64,000 nucleotides of DNA, taken from assembly GCA_964237235.1 (NCBI GenBank), contig CAXSGY010000004.1, forward strand, positions 1 through 64,000. Direction: 5' to 3'. This DNA is from GCA-002050365 sp964237235 (lineage in GTDB: Bacteria > Acidobacteriota > Blastocatellia > Pyrinomonadales > Pyrinomonadaceae). Shown here piece after piece: positions 52,552 through 61,033 of the stretch (position 1 is the first letter of the stretch; each line of letters opens with the position of its first letter). The translations under genes and the position numbers were made by a program. The notes below the pieces were generated by a model. The model was not told the origin of the DNA, did no database searches, and saw only the letters and a list, made by a program, of their open reading frames with translations.

Positions 52552-52986
52552 ATGATTGTCGGAACGGAATGGTTAATCGAAGTTTTTGACGCTGACGCGA
52601 ACGCCTTGCGCGATGTCGAAATTTTGCGCGGAATTTTCCAAAGCATCGTCGCCGATTTGGATTTAAAAACGCTCGGCGAAGCGTTCTGGCATCAATTCGG
52701 CGGCGAGCGCGGCATCACGGGTTTGACTGCCTTAACCGAATCGCATCTCGCCTGTCACACATATCCCGAACACCGAACCGCGACGTTTAATCTCTATTGC
52801 TGCCGCACGCGCCCTGAATGGAATTGGGAAGCGAATTTGAAAAAAACGCTCGGCGCGGGCGCGGTTAAAGTTACGAAAATCGAACGCGGCTCGGATGATT
52901 CCAGGTTCCAGGTTCCAGGTTCCAGATTTCAAATTGCAGAATCTAAAATCCAAAATCCAAAATCCAAAATCGGAGGTGCTGATTGA
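52552..52986 (+). CDS. speD: S-adenosylmethionine decarboxylase proenzyme with repeat-encoded tail
   Basis: The 144-residue protein is the short bacterial SpeD/SpeH type. The self-cleavage site is E63-S64 in LTESHLACHTYPE, where Ser 64 becomes the pyruvoyl group; His 69 and Cys 83/84 are also in family positions. It makes decarboxylated SAM, the aminopropyl donor. The normal domain ends near residue 112 (VTKIER). The last about 30 residues (SRFQVPGSRFQIAE..., ending GGAD) are encoded by direct heptamer arrays and are probably unstructured. It starts a cluster with DUF4178, DUF350 and a membrane aminopropyltransferase. Its TGA overlaps the TTG start of the next gene. Confidence 0.92.
   Translation: MIVGTEWLIEVFDADANALRDVEILRGIFQSIVADLDLKTLGEAFWHQFGGERGITGLTALTESHLACHTYPEHRTATFNLYCCRTRPEWNWEANLKKTLGAGAVKVTKIERGSDDSRFQVPGSRFQIAESKIQNPKSKIGGAD
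52897..52973 (+). repeat. Two adjacent direct heptamer arrays at the 3' end of speD
   Basis: About four CCAGGTT units (52897-52930) are followed by four AAAATCC units (52940-52973). The second ends in GGAGG, which is the ribosome site of the next gene, so the array is part of the translational signal. Confidence 0.9.
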
Positions 52987-54911
52987 GCGTTTTGCAGGCA
53001 AACTGTCCTTCTTGCGCCGCGCCGATTGAATTTAAAAACGGCTCGACGATTGTTCTCGTCTGCCCGTTTTGCCGTTCGGCGATTTCCAGAACCGATAAAC
53101 GATTGGAAGATTTAGGCAAAATCGCCGACATCGCCGAATCCGAATCGCCTTTGAAACTCGGTTTGAAAGGCGCGTTCAAAGGCAATCAATTTGAATTGAC
53201 CGGACGCGCGCAGTTAAAACACGATTTGGGCGGATTTTGGGACGAATGGTATGCGACATTCGCCAACGGCTGGGTCGGCTGGCTTGCCGAAGCGCAGGGG
53301 AAATTTTATTTGACGTTTTACCAGCCTTTGAAAAAAGAAGTGCGGCTGCCGTCGTTTGAGGCGATTCAGCCCGGACAAACGATCTCGGAAATTCCGGGCA
53401 AAACGTCGTTCGTCGTGCAGGAAAAAGGAACGGCGACTGCGGTTGCCGCCAGCGGCGAGATTCCGTATAAATTAACGCCGAATGAGCGCAACGATTACGC
53501 CGATTTAGCGGGCAAAGGCGGCGCGTTCGCCACGATTGATTACAGCGCGAATCCGCCGTGGGCGTTTGTCGGACAGGAAGCGTCGCTCGCCGATTTGGGT
53601 TTGAGCGACGCGAAACCGGCGACGCGAGAAGCCCGCCGCGTCGCCGTCGGCGCGATGCAATGTCCGAACTGCGGCGGCAGTCTGGAATTAAACGCGCCCG
53701 ACCGAACCGAGCGCGTCACTTGCCCGTTCTGCAATTCCCTGCTCGATGTCAATCGCGGCAATTTGAAGTTTTTACACACACTTGCCAAAATTGAAAATCC
53801 ATTCGTTTTGCCAATCGGCGCGGAAGGAACTTTGACGGGCGATGGGAAAATGAAAATCATCGGCGCGATGGTTCGCAGCGTCACGATTGAAGGCACGCAA
53901 TATTTCTGGCACGAATATCTTCTCTACAATCCGTCCGTCGGTTTTCGCTGGCTCGTTCATTCGGACAATCATTGGAATTTCGTCGAACCGATTAACGCGG
54001 CGGAAGTGACGACCTTCGGCAAAACAGCCGCTTACAACGGCACGACCTTTAAGATTTTTCAGGACGCGCCTGCCCGCGTTGAAATGGTCAAAGGCGAATT
54101 TTACTGGCGCGTCGAAACCGGCGAGCAGGTTCGCGCCGTTGATTTCGTCGCGCCGCCGCTGATGCTTTCGCAGGAAATTACGCCGAACGAAATCAACTGG
54201 TCGGCGGGAACGTATCAAACCAACGCCGACATCGAAAAGGCTTTTAACGTTTCAAATTTGCCGAAGCCCTGGTCAATCGCGCCGAATCAGCCGTTCACCG
54301 GCGGATTCTACATCAAAGCCGGATTTGCAATGCTTCTGATGCTCTGCGCGGTGGCGATTTTGATGATTCCGCTCGGCGGTTTCGGCAGCACGCCGCTCAA
54401 CGAGCAAATCGTTTTACAGCCGACGGCGAACGCGCAGACGGCGCAGACCGTTTTCAGCCAGCCGTTTGAATTAAAAGGCAATCGCAATGTCAAGATTTCG
54501 GCGAGTGCGCCGGTCAGCAACTCCTGGGCGGATTTGGACGTTGATCTGGTCAACGAGCAGAACGAGGAAATCGAATCGGTCAACGTGCCGATTGAATTTT
54601 ATTCGGGCGTAGAAGACGGCGAAAGCTGGTCGGAAGGCGGACCGTCGCAGGACGCGACCGTTTCGTCGCTGCCGGCGGGAAAATACACTCTGCGCGTCGA
54701 AGGAACGTGGGAAAATTTTAACCAGCCGCTGTCCGTCAATTTAAAGGTCGAACAGAACGTCACGCGCGGCGTGAATTTCTGTCTCGCGTTTTTCGTGCTG
54801 GCGATTCTGCCGGTTCTCGCGCTGTTTCGCAAATTCACTTTTGAATCGAAACGCTGGAGCGAAAGTATGTTCGGCAATTCGAGTTCGGGCGGTTCGGATG
54901 ATTCGGATTAG
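52983..54911 (+). CDS. DUF4178-type membrane protein with two zinc ribbons
   Basis: The start is TTG at 52983, set by GGAGG at 52972-52976; it overlaps the speD stop. The 642-residue protein has a zinc ribbon at residues 8-30 (C8, C11, C27, C30) and a first DUF4178-type beta domain (about 55-190). A second ribbon lies at about 227-250 (MQCPNCGG, TCPFCN) before a second DUF4178-type domain (about 260-420). Membrane helices lie at about 440-462 and 600-620, with a beta domain between them. DUF4178 proteins are repeatedly found with SpeD, DUF350 and membrane spermidine synthases; the role is unknown but likely at the membrane, sensing or handling the amine product. Confidence 0.8.
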   Translation: MSVLQANCPSCAAPIEFKNGSTIVLVCPFCRSAISRTDKRLEDLGKIADIAESESPLKLGLKGAFKGNQFELTGRAQLKHDLGGFWDEWYATFANGWVGWLAEAQGKFYLTFYQPLKKEVRLPSFEAIQPGQTISEIPGKTSFVVQEKGTATAVAASGEIPYKLTPNERNDYADLAGKGGAFATIDYSANPPWAFVGQEASLADLGLSDAKPATREARRVAVGAMQCPNCGGSLELNAPDRTERVTCPFCNSLLDVNRGNLKFLHTLAKIENPFVLPIGAEGTLTGDGKMKIIGAMVRSVTIEGTQYFWHEYLLYNPSVGFRWLVHSDNHWNFVEPINAAEVTTFGKTAAYNGTTFKIFQDAPARVEMVKGEFYWRVETGEQVRAVDFVAPPLMLSQEITPNEINWSAGTYQTNADIEKAFNVSNLPKPWSIAPNQPFTGGFYIKAGFAMLLMLCAVAILMIPLGGFGSTPLNEQIVLQPTANAQTAQTVFSQPFELKGNRNVKISASAPVSNSWADLDVDLVNEQNEEIESVNVPIEFYSGVEDGESWSEGGPSQDATVSSLPAGKYTLRVEGTWENFNQPLSVNLKVEQNVTRGVNFCLAFFVLAILPVLALFRKFTFESKRWSESMFGNSSSGGSDDSD

Positions 54912-54994
54912 TTTTTGGTTTTTAGTTTTTGGTTCTTAGCCTTAATTTCAAATAGAGTTTATAGATTCAAAACTAAAAACCAAAAACCAAAAAC
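54911..54994. repeat. Inverted array of an AAAAACC heptamer
   Basis: The arm 54911-54934 (TTTTTGG units) matches the reverse complement of 54971-54994 at 22 of 24 positions. It lies between the DUF4178 gene and the small membrane gene and begins at the DUF4178 stop codon. Confidence 0.85.
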
Positions 54995-54999
54995 AATTT

Positions 55000-55149
55000 A
55001 TGTTAAGAACACTTTTCGTTATTTTCGGTTGCGGCGTGATTTTGCTGTATGCGACGGCTTCTTGGTTTGGCTGGGAAGTTGCCAATTCGGGAAGCAATTC
55101 GAGACTTGGAATTCCGTTTATTTACACGGGTTTTCACGGAGGAAAATAA
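55000..55149 (+). CDS. 49-residue membrane protein in the polyamine cluster
   Basis: ATG at 55000, stop at 55147-55149, directly followed by the DUF350 ATG at 55150. The product has one hydrophobic helix (LFVIFGCGVILLYATASWFG, about residues 5-24) and a polar tail with SRLGIPFIYTGFHGGK. The closing codons include GGAGGA, which serves as the ribosome site for DUF350. The tight fit between neighbours supports it as a real gene. No family is recognised. Confidence 0.65.
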   Translation: MLRTLFVIFGCGVILLYATASWFGWEVANSGSNSRLGIPFIYTGFHGGK

Positions 55150-55395
55150 ATGATTAATAATTTAGCTCTGATCGTCAAACTCGACGAGCTTCTGCCGGTT
55201 TTGCTGACGACCGTGATTTTCGTCGTCATCGGTTTAGTGGTTTTCGCCGCGGCGTTTTTTATCATCGTCCGCGTCGTGCCGTTTTCGGTGAAAAAGGAAA
55301 TCGAAGAAGACCAGAACACTTCGCTCGCCATTTTAATCGGCTCGATGATTATCGGAATGGCAATCATCATCGCGGCGGCAATCAGCGGAAACTAA
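55150..55395 (+). CDS. DUF350 membrane protein
   Basis: The 81-residue protein has two hydrophobic helices (about 14-43 and 58-79) separated by a charged loop KKEIEEDQNTSLAILIGS, the DUF350 pattern. DUF350 proteins occur with polyamine-type enzymes and ATP-grasp ligases; they are probably inner-membrane partners of unknown action. The start ATG touches the preceding stop (TAAATG), with GGAGGA upstream. Confidence 0.88.
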   Translation: MINNLALIVKLDELLPVLLTTVIFVVIGLVVFAAAFFIIVRVVPFSVKKEIEEDQNTSLAILIGSMIIGMAIIIAAAISGN

Positions 55396-55468
55396 TGAGT
55401 GAAAAATTAATAACGAATAGTGAAAAATGTTTTTTACTTTTAGTTATTCACTATTAATTATTAGTTGA
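55389..55468. repeat. Weak inverted AT-rich array after DUF350
   Basis: AACTAATGAGTGAAAAATTAATAACGAATAGTGAAAAA-like units face TAGTTATTCACTATTAATTATTAGTTG (given here in parts: left 55390-55427, right 55441-55467). The match is imperfect. It fills the gap to the next gene. Confidence 0.55.
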
Positions 55469-55469
55469 A

Positions 55470-56990
55470 ATGAATCGCACTCCGCTTTTATTTTTAAACG
55501 TCTTTATCATCGCCACCTGCGGTTTGATTTACGAACTCGTCGCCGGCACGCTTTCCTCGTATGTTTTAGGCGATTCGGTGACGCAGTTTTCCTTAATCAT
55601 CGGCATCTATCTTTTTGCGATGGGCGTTGGCTCTTGGCTTTCGCGTTTCATCAATCGAAATCTGCCGGAAAAATTTGTCGAGATCGAACTCGCCGTCGCC
55701 GTCTTAGGCGGATTCTCCGCGCCGCTTCTTTTTTTCAGCTTCGCGCATCTTTCTTATTTCAGCATCGTGCTTTTCGCGTTGGTTTTTTTCATCGGCGTGT
55801 TGGTCGGTTTGGAAATTCCGCTGTTGATGCGAATCTTAAAAGACGAACTCGATTTTAAGGATTTAATTTCGCGCGTGCTTTCGCTCGACTACATCGGCGC
55901 GCTCGCCGCGTCATTACTTTTTCCGCTTTTTCTCGTGCCGAAGCTCGGTTTAAATCGCACATCGCTTTTGTTCGGAATGCTCAACGCGACGGTCGGCATC
56001 TGGGCGACTTGGCTGCTCGAACCGCTGATTAAACGCCGCGTCAATCTGCTTCGCGTACAGGGTTTTGTGATTATCGTCTTGCTTTTAATCGCCTTTATCA
56101 AAGCCGATTATTTAACATCGCTCGCCGAAGACGCGCTGTTTACCGACAATATAATCTACGCGAAATCTTCCGCGTATCAACGCATCGTCGTGACGAAGGG
56201 TAAAACCGGCTACGCACTTTTTCTGAACGGCAATTTGCAGTTTAATTCGTTCGACGAATATCGCTATCACGAAGCACTCGTTCATCCGCCGATGTCTGCG
56301 TTCGGCGCGAATCCGAAAAGAATTCTGGTTTTGGGCGGCGGCGACGGTCTGGCGTTGCGCGAGATTTTGAAATATCCGTCAGTCGAATTCGTCCAGCTCG
56401 TTGACCTCGACCCGGAAATGACGAGTGTCTCCAAACACGTTCCCGCGCTCGGCGAACTGAACCGGCATTCGTTCGATAATCCGAAAATTCACGTCACCAA
56501 CGCCGACGCTTTCGTCTGGCTCGATACGGTCGAAACCGAACCGTTCGATGTCGCCGTCGTTGATTTTCCCGATCCGAATAATTTCGCGCTCGGCAAACTT
56601 TACACGACGCGCTTTTACAATCTTCTGAAGCAAAAATTAAAACCCGATTCGTCGGTCGTCATTCAAACGACATCGCCGCTCATTGCCCGCAAATCTTTCT
56701 GGTGCATTATAAAGACGCTCGAAGCCGCCAGATTTTACGTCAAACCGTATCAAACAACCGTGCCGTCTTTCGGCATTTGGGGCTACGCTCTGGCGAAGAT
56801 GCAGCCGTTCGACGTGCCGACCAAACTGCCCGAAAACATCGAGCTGAAATTCCTGAATCAGCAAACGATGGCTTCGATGTTTGAATTTTCCGCCGACACG
56901 GATTTGCCGAACGAAGACATCGAAATCAACCGGCTCGACAATCAGGCTCTGGTTCGCTATTACGAAGCTGAATGGCGCAGATTCGAGTGA
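55470..56990 (+). CDS. Membrane-fused spermidine-synthase-like aminopropyltransferase
   Basis: The 506-residue protein has about seven membrane helices in residues 1-205 (ATCGLIYELVAGTLSSYVLG at the start) and a cytosolic spermidine-synthase domain (about 225-490). The donor-binding motif is LVLGGGDGLALREILKY (about 287-303); the acidic DLDPEM and the VVDFPDPNNFALGKLYT loop replace the usual DPxGPA. It should transfer aminopropyl from decarboxylated SAM (made by the speD product) to an amine acceptor. The altered loop suggests an acceptor other than putrescine, which is inference. It sits between DUF350 and a VapBC-like pair. Confidence 0.9.
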   Translation: MNRTPLLFLNVFIIATCGLIYELVAGTLSSYVLGDSVTQFSLIIGIYLFAMGVGSWLSRFINRNLPEKFVEIELAVAVLGGFSAPLLFFSFAHLSYFSIVLFALVFFIGVLVGLEIPLLMRILKDELDFKDLISRVLSLDYIGALAASLLFPLFLVPKLGLNRTSLLFGMLNATVGIWATWLLEPLIKRRVNLLRVQGFVIIVLLLIAFIKADYLTSLAEDALFTDNIIYAKSSAYQRIVVTKGKTGYALFLNGNLQFNSFDEYRYHEALVHPPMSAFGANPKRILVLGGGDGLALREILKYPSVEFVQLVDLDPEMTSVSKHVPALGELNRHSFDNPKIHVTNADAFVWLDTVETEPFDVAVVDFPDPNNFALGKLYTTRFYNLLKQKLKPDSSVVIQTTSPLIARKSFWCIIKTLEAARFYVKPYQTTVPSFGIWGYALAKMQPFDVPTKLPENIELKFLNQQTMASMFEFSADTDLPNEDIEINRLDNQALVRYYEAEWRRFE

Positions 56991-57022
56991 TTTATTATAA
57001 AATCTTTGGAAAGGAGAATTTT

Positions 57023-57247
57023 ATGCAAAGCGTCGAAGAAATCTATCAACAATATATCAAGCCTTTGCCGGAGAAGGAAAAACTGCGGCTCATTGCCAGA
57101 GTTTCAAACGATTTGGCGGAAAGCGAAATCGAAAAACCGAAGCGAAGTATTATGGAATTGCACGGTTTAGGCAAAGAAATCTGGAAAGGCATTGACGCAC
57201 AGGAGTACGTCAACGAACTCCGCAATGAATGGGAGCATCGCCCGTAA
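57023..57247 (+). CDS. Antitoxin-like partner of a PIN toxin
   Basis: Start ATG at 57023 follows AAGGAG at 57011-57016; a start at 56972 would overlap the previous gene. The 74-residue helical protein (EIYQQYIKPLPEKEKLRLIA... and MELHGLGKEIWKGIDAQEYV) has the look of VapB-type antitoxins found ahead of PIN genes. Its stop overlaps the toxin ATG by one base (TAATG). The pair sits inside the amine cluster rather than on a mobile element. Confidence 0.75.
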   Translation: MQSVEEIYQQYIKPLPEKEKLRLIARVSNDLAESEIEKPKRSIMELHGLGKEIWKGIDAQEYVNELRNEWEHRP

Positions 57248-57693
57248 TGGAATTAGATGACGCGCTCAAAAACATTTCACTGCTCGCTTTCGACACCGCG
57301 CCGTTAATTTATTTTGTCGAAGCCAATCCGATTTATGACGCGCTCGTGACGAAGATTTTTCAAGGAGTTGATGGAGATGAAATTGTCGGCGTAACTTCGG
57401 TTATTTCGCTTTGCGAAGTTTTGGTGCATCCGATTCGCAATCAAAACACCCAACTTAAACAACGCTATTACGACATTCTGCAAAACAGCCCGAACTTTTT
57501 CACGAAAACAATTAATTCGACAATCGCCGAACGCGCCGTCGAGCTTCGCGCCAAACACAATCTGCGAACACCCGACGCGCTGCAAATTGCGACGGCTTTG
57601 GAAAATAACTGCGACGCTTTTCTATGTAACGACAAAAATTTACAGCGCGTAACGGAAGTGAAAATTCTTATTCTCGATGACCTCGAATTGTAA
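57247..57693 (+). CDS. PIN-domain toxin-like ribonuclease (VapC type)
   Basis: The 148-residue protein has the PIN-domain acidic residues Asp16 (AFDTAPLIYF), Glu57 (SLCEVL), Asp110 (TPDALQIAT) and Asp129 (CNDKNLQRV), the metal-binding set of VapC RNases. It is expected to cut RNA, held by the small upstream protein. Its stop overlaps the ATG of the FAD oxidoreductase (TAATG), so it is translated with the metabolic genes on both sides. Confidence 0.85.
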   Translation: MELDDALKNISLLAFDTAPLIYFVEANPIYDALVTKIFQGVDGDEIVGVTSVISLCEVLVHPIRNQNTQLKQRYYDILQNSPNFFTKTINSTIAERAVELRAKHNLRTPDALQIATALENNCDAFLCNDKNLQRVTEVKILILDDLEL

Positions 57694-59303
57694 TGATTAA
57701 ATTCACGCGCCGCGAAATTTTAACCGCTTTCTTAGGTTTACCGTTTGCTCTGGCAGCGTGTCAGTCGAAAATTGAAACGACGGAAGTCGCCGGCGAAGTT
57801 GTCGGCGCGAACGTCAATGTCGGACATCTTTTGCGCGAAAATAAAAATTACGTAGTTCCCGAAAAAAATTGGGAAAACGTCAAGGTCGCCATCATCGGCG
57901 GCGGCGCGGCGGGTTTGAGCGCGGCTTGGAAATTTCAGAAAAACAATTTCAATGATTTTGCGCTGCTCGAACTCGAAAATCGCATCGGCGGCACGGCGCA
58001 GAACGGTGAATCGAATATTGTTTCGTATCCGTGGGGCGCGCATTATTTGCCCGTTCCGTTTCAGGAAAACGCGGAATTGATTGCGCTGCTCGGCGCGATG
58101 AATTTAGTCGAAGGCAGAAATTCTAACGGCGAAATTTTAGTGAAAGAACAATTTCTCTGCCGCGAACCCGAAGAGCGCGTTTACTATAAAGGTCGCTGGT
58201 ATGAAGGTTTATATCTGAATGCCGGAGCAAGCGAAGACGACAAAAATCAACTCGCCGAATTTCAAAAGCGCATTGATTTTTGGACGAATTGGCGCGACGC
58301 AAAAGGTAAACGCGCGTTTGTCCTGCCGATTGCCGAATGCTCGACCGACGCGGAAGTTCTCGCGCTCGATAAAATCTCGTTCGGCGATTGGCTGCGGCAA
58401 AACAGATTCACTTCGGACAGATTATTCTGGTATTGCGATTACGCGACGCGCGATGATTACGGTTTGAAATTAAACGACGCTTCGGCTTGGGCGGGACTTT
58501 TTTATTTCTGCTCGCGCGTCCGGCAAGCGGGCGAAGAATCGCAAGCCTTCATCACATTTCCCGAAGGCAACGGGCGTTTCGTTAATTTCTTAGCCGACCA
58601 AATCAAAGATAAAATTCGTTTAAAATGCCTCGCGCTCGAAATCGCGCCGCGCGAAAAAATGGTTGACGTAATTTATTTGAACACCGAGACGAACGAAATT
58701 CGCGGGCTTCATTGCGAAAAAGCGATTTTCGCCGCGCCGATTTTTACGGCGAAATATCTGATCCGTGATTTCAAAACGAATCCGCCGCCGTTCGCGGGCG
58801 AGTTTCAGCACAACGCCTGGTTTGTGGCGAATTTATTTCTCAAAGACCGTCCGAAAAATCGTTTTGCGAAGGATTTTCCGCTCGCGTGGGACAATGTTTT
58901 GTATGAAAGCCCGTCACTCGGCTATGTCAATTCGACGCACCAAAAAGGCATTGATTACGGCGCGGCGGTTTTCACGTATTATTATCCGATGTGCGGCGAG
59001 GAAAACGGTCGCGCCAAACTTTTCGCGCTCGATCACGCGGAGATTTCCGACATCGTTTTGACCGATTTGTCGCGCGCGCATCCGAACATCCGCGAGCTGA
59101 CCGAAAAAATTGACGTGATGCGCTGGGGACACGCGATGATTTCGCCGCGCACGAATTTTCTTTGGTCGGGCGCGCGCGATGCGGCGCAGAAACCGTTCCG
59201 AAATATACATTTCGCGCATTCGGATTTAAGCGGCATCGCGCTGTTTGAAGAAGCGTTTTTTCAAGGCGTTCGCGCCGCCTCGGAAATAATTTCGTCGAAA
59301 TAA
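57693..59303 (+). CDS. Tat-exported lipoprotein FAD oxidoreductase (amine oxidase-like)
   Basis: The 536-residue protein has a twin-arginine start (TRREILTAFLG) and a lipobox LAAC (Cys about 23). An FAD-binding motif AIIGGGAAGLSAAWKF (about 66-81) and a NRIGGTAQ segment follow. The family is flavin amine/phytoene-type oxidoreductase, with the C-terminal AHSDLSGIALFEEAFFQG. Its place after a spermidine-synthase-like gene suggests it oxidises the amine product outside the cytoplasm. The ATG overlaps the PIN toxin stop. A second exported amine oxidase is at 32414. Confidence 0.85.
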   Translation: MIKFTRREILTAFLGLPFALAACQSKIETTEVAGEVVGANVNVGHLLRENKNYVVPEKNWENVKVAIIGGGAAGLSAAWKFQKNNFNDFALLELENRIGGTAQNGESNIVSYPWGAHYLPVPFQENAELIALLGAMNLVEGRNSNGEILVKEQFLCREPEERVYYKGRWYEGLYLNAGASEDDKNQLAEFQKRIDFWTNWRDAKGKRAFVLPIAECSTDAEVLALDKISFGDWLRQNRFTSDRLFWYCDYATRDDYGLKLNDASAWAGLFYFCSRVRQAGEESQAFITFPEGNGRFVNFLADQIKDKIRLKCLALEIAPREKMVDVIYLNTETNEIRGLHCEKAIFAAPIFTAKYLIRDFKTNPPPFAGEFQHNAWFVANLFLKDRPKNRFAKDFPLAWDNVLYESPSLGYVNSTHQKGIDYGAAVFTYYYPMCGEENGRAKLFALDHAEISDIVLTDLSRAHPNIRELTEKIDVMRWGHAMISPRTNFLWSGARDAAQKPFRNIHFAHSDLSGIALFEEAFFQGVRAASEIISSK

Positions 59304-59306
59304 GTT

Positions 59307-59921
59307 ATGATCGCTTGGTTGTCAATCGCCGCGCTGATTTTCGCAATTATCACGATTGGCGCGAAGCGGCACGAAAATTATTTTCTTCAATACGTTTTCA
59401 AACCGCTGGCGATGGCGACGATAATTTTGACGGCGATTTTACAATTTGACGCGCCGCCGAACGCTTTTCAAAAATGGATTGTCGCGGGATTGATTCTCTC
59501 AGGCATCGGCGACGTTTTTCTAATTAATCCGCGCCGCTTCGTTCAGGGTTTAGTGAGCTTTCTGCTCGCGCATCTTTGCTTCGCCGCCGCGTTTTTTTCG
59601 GTTTTGAATTTGCCGTCCGCGACTTTTTATCTCGCCTACGTCGCATTTTTTCTCGTCGTTTTGTGGAAAAATTTAGGCAGACTGAAAATTCCCGTCGTTG
59701 TCTATGCGCTGGCTTTGGCGGCGATGGCGTGGCTGGCGACGAGCCTTTACTTTGAACGCGGCGGCGATAAAAATTTTTACGCCTTCTGCGGCGCGAACTT
59801 GTTCGTCGTCTCGGATTCGCTGCTCGCCTTTAACAAATTCAACCGATCTTTCTCGCTCGCGCAACCACTGATTCTCGGCACTTATTTTCTTGCACAGTGG
59901 TTGATTGCTTTGTCGGTTTGA
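59307..59921 (+). CDS. Lysoplasmalogenase-like (YhhN) membrane protein
   Basis: The 204-residue protein has about seven to eight membrane helices and the YhhN family marks YVFKPLAMATI, LILSGIGDVFLI and SDSLLAFNKF. Characterised members cleave the vinyl-ether bond of lysoplasmalogens; many bacterial members are of unknown substrate. It starts 3 bases after the FAD gene, so it is in the same transcript. Confidence 0.85.
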   Translation: MIAWLSIAALIFAIITIGAKRHENYFLQYVFKPLAMATIILTAILQFDAPPNAFQKWIVAGLILSGIGDVFLINPRRFVQGLVSFLLAHLCFAAAFFSVLNLPSATFYLAYVAFFLVVLWKNLGRLKIPVVVYALALAAMAWLATSLYFERGGDKNFYAFCGANLFVVSDSLLAFNKFNRSFSLAQPLILGTYFLAQWLIALSV

Positions 59922-59971
59922 TTCTTTTATGCTTTTCTGAACCGGCAAAACTCGCATCTTAAAACTGGAAA

Positions 59972-61024
59972 ATGAACGAAGCATTACCGAAATCGAAATG
60001 GCTTTTCTCGCGCGAAATTGATTTGTCCGTGTTTTTAGGCAGCGCGGTCGTTTCGCTTTTGCTTTTAGCGGTCGGTTGGCAATTAGGAATTTTGAATCAG
60101 GATTCGCCGGATTGGACATGGATTTCCGCCGTGCTTTTGATTGATGTCGCGCACGTTTGGTCAACTTCGTTTCGGGTTTATTTCGACGCGGAAGAATTTA
60201 GGCGGCGTGCCTTGCTTTACACGCTCGTTCCCGTTTTCGGTTACGCGGTCGGGGTCGCGCTTTATTCGGAAGGCGAGCTTGTTTTCTGGAAATTTTTGGC
60301 GATTCTGGCGGTTTTTCATTTCGTGCGCCAGCAATACGGTTGGGTGCGGCTTTACCGCGCGAAATTGCGGGAAAAATCGCGCACAACGGAATTGATTGAT
60401 ACGGCGGCGATTTATCTGGCGACCGTTTATCCGCTCGCGTTTTGGATGACGAGCTTGCCGCGCAATTTTTCGTGGTTTGTCGAAAACGATTTTTTCAGCT
60501 TGCCGCAAATCGTTGAAAAGATTTTATTTCCGATTTATGTTCTCGCCCTTGCGGTTTATTTCAGCAAATCGGTTTATCTTTTTTGGCGCGACGGATTTTT
60601 GAACGTCGGCAAAGACATCATCGTTCTGACGACCGCCGTTTGCTGGTATGTCGGCATTGTTTATTTTAATTCGGACTACGCTTTTACGGTGACGAATGTG
60701 ATAATTCACGGCGTTCCGTATTTCGCTCTGATTTATTTTTACGCTAAATCCAGACGCGCGACGGCGAACGGATTTTATCGAAATCTGTCGGCAAACTGGT
60801 TCGTTTTCCTGGCAACGTTGTGGGCTTTGGCTTACGTCGAAGAACTCTTCTGGCACCGCGGCGTGTGGCACGAACGCGAATTTCTGTTCGGCGCGGATTG
60901 GGACCTGGACGCGTGGAAAATGTTTCTCGTGCCGCTGCTCGCCGTGCCGCAGTTGACGCATTACGTTCTCGACGGTTTCGTCTGGCGCAGAAAAAATAAT
61001 GCGAACTTTCGATTAATTGATTAA
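59972..61024 (+). CDS. Histidine-rich polytopic membrane protein
   Basis: The 350-residue protein has about eight membrane helices and His residues near helix ends: DVAHVW (about 52-57), FHFVRQQYGW (about 115-124), IHGVPYF (about 247-253), HRGVWHE (about 291-297) and THYVLDGFVWR (about 330-340). The spacing resembles membrane di-iron or other metal enzymes acting on lipids, but no named family is assigned. It follows the lysoplasmalogenase-like gene, hinting at a shared lipid substrate; this is inference. Confidence 0.7.
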   Translation: MNEALPKSKWLFSREIDLSVFLGSAVVSLLLLAVGWQLGILNQDSPDWTWISAVLLIDVAHVWSTSFRVYFDAEEFRRRALLYTLVPVFGYAVGVALYSEGELVFWKFLAILAVFHFVRQQYGWVRLYRAKLREKSRTTELIDTAAIYLATVYPLAFWMTSLPRNFSWFVENDFFSLPQIVEKILFPIYVLALAVYFSKSVYLFWRDGFLNVGKDIIVLTTAVCWYVGIVYFNSDYAFTVTNVIIHGVPYFALIYFYAKSRRATANGFYRNLSANWFVFLATLWALAYVEELFWHRGVWHEREFLFGADWDLDAWKMFLVPLLAVPQLTHYVLDGFVWRRKNNANFRLID

Positions 61025-61033
61025 AATAAATTT

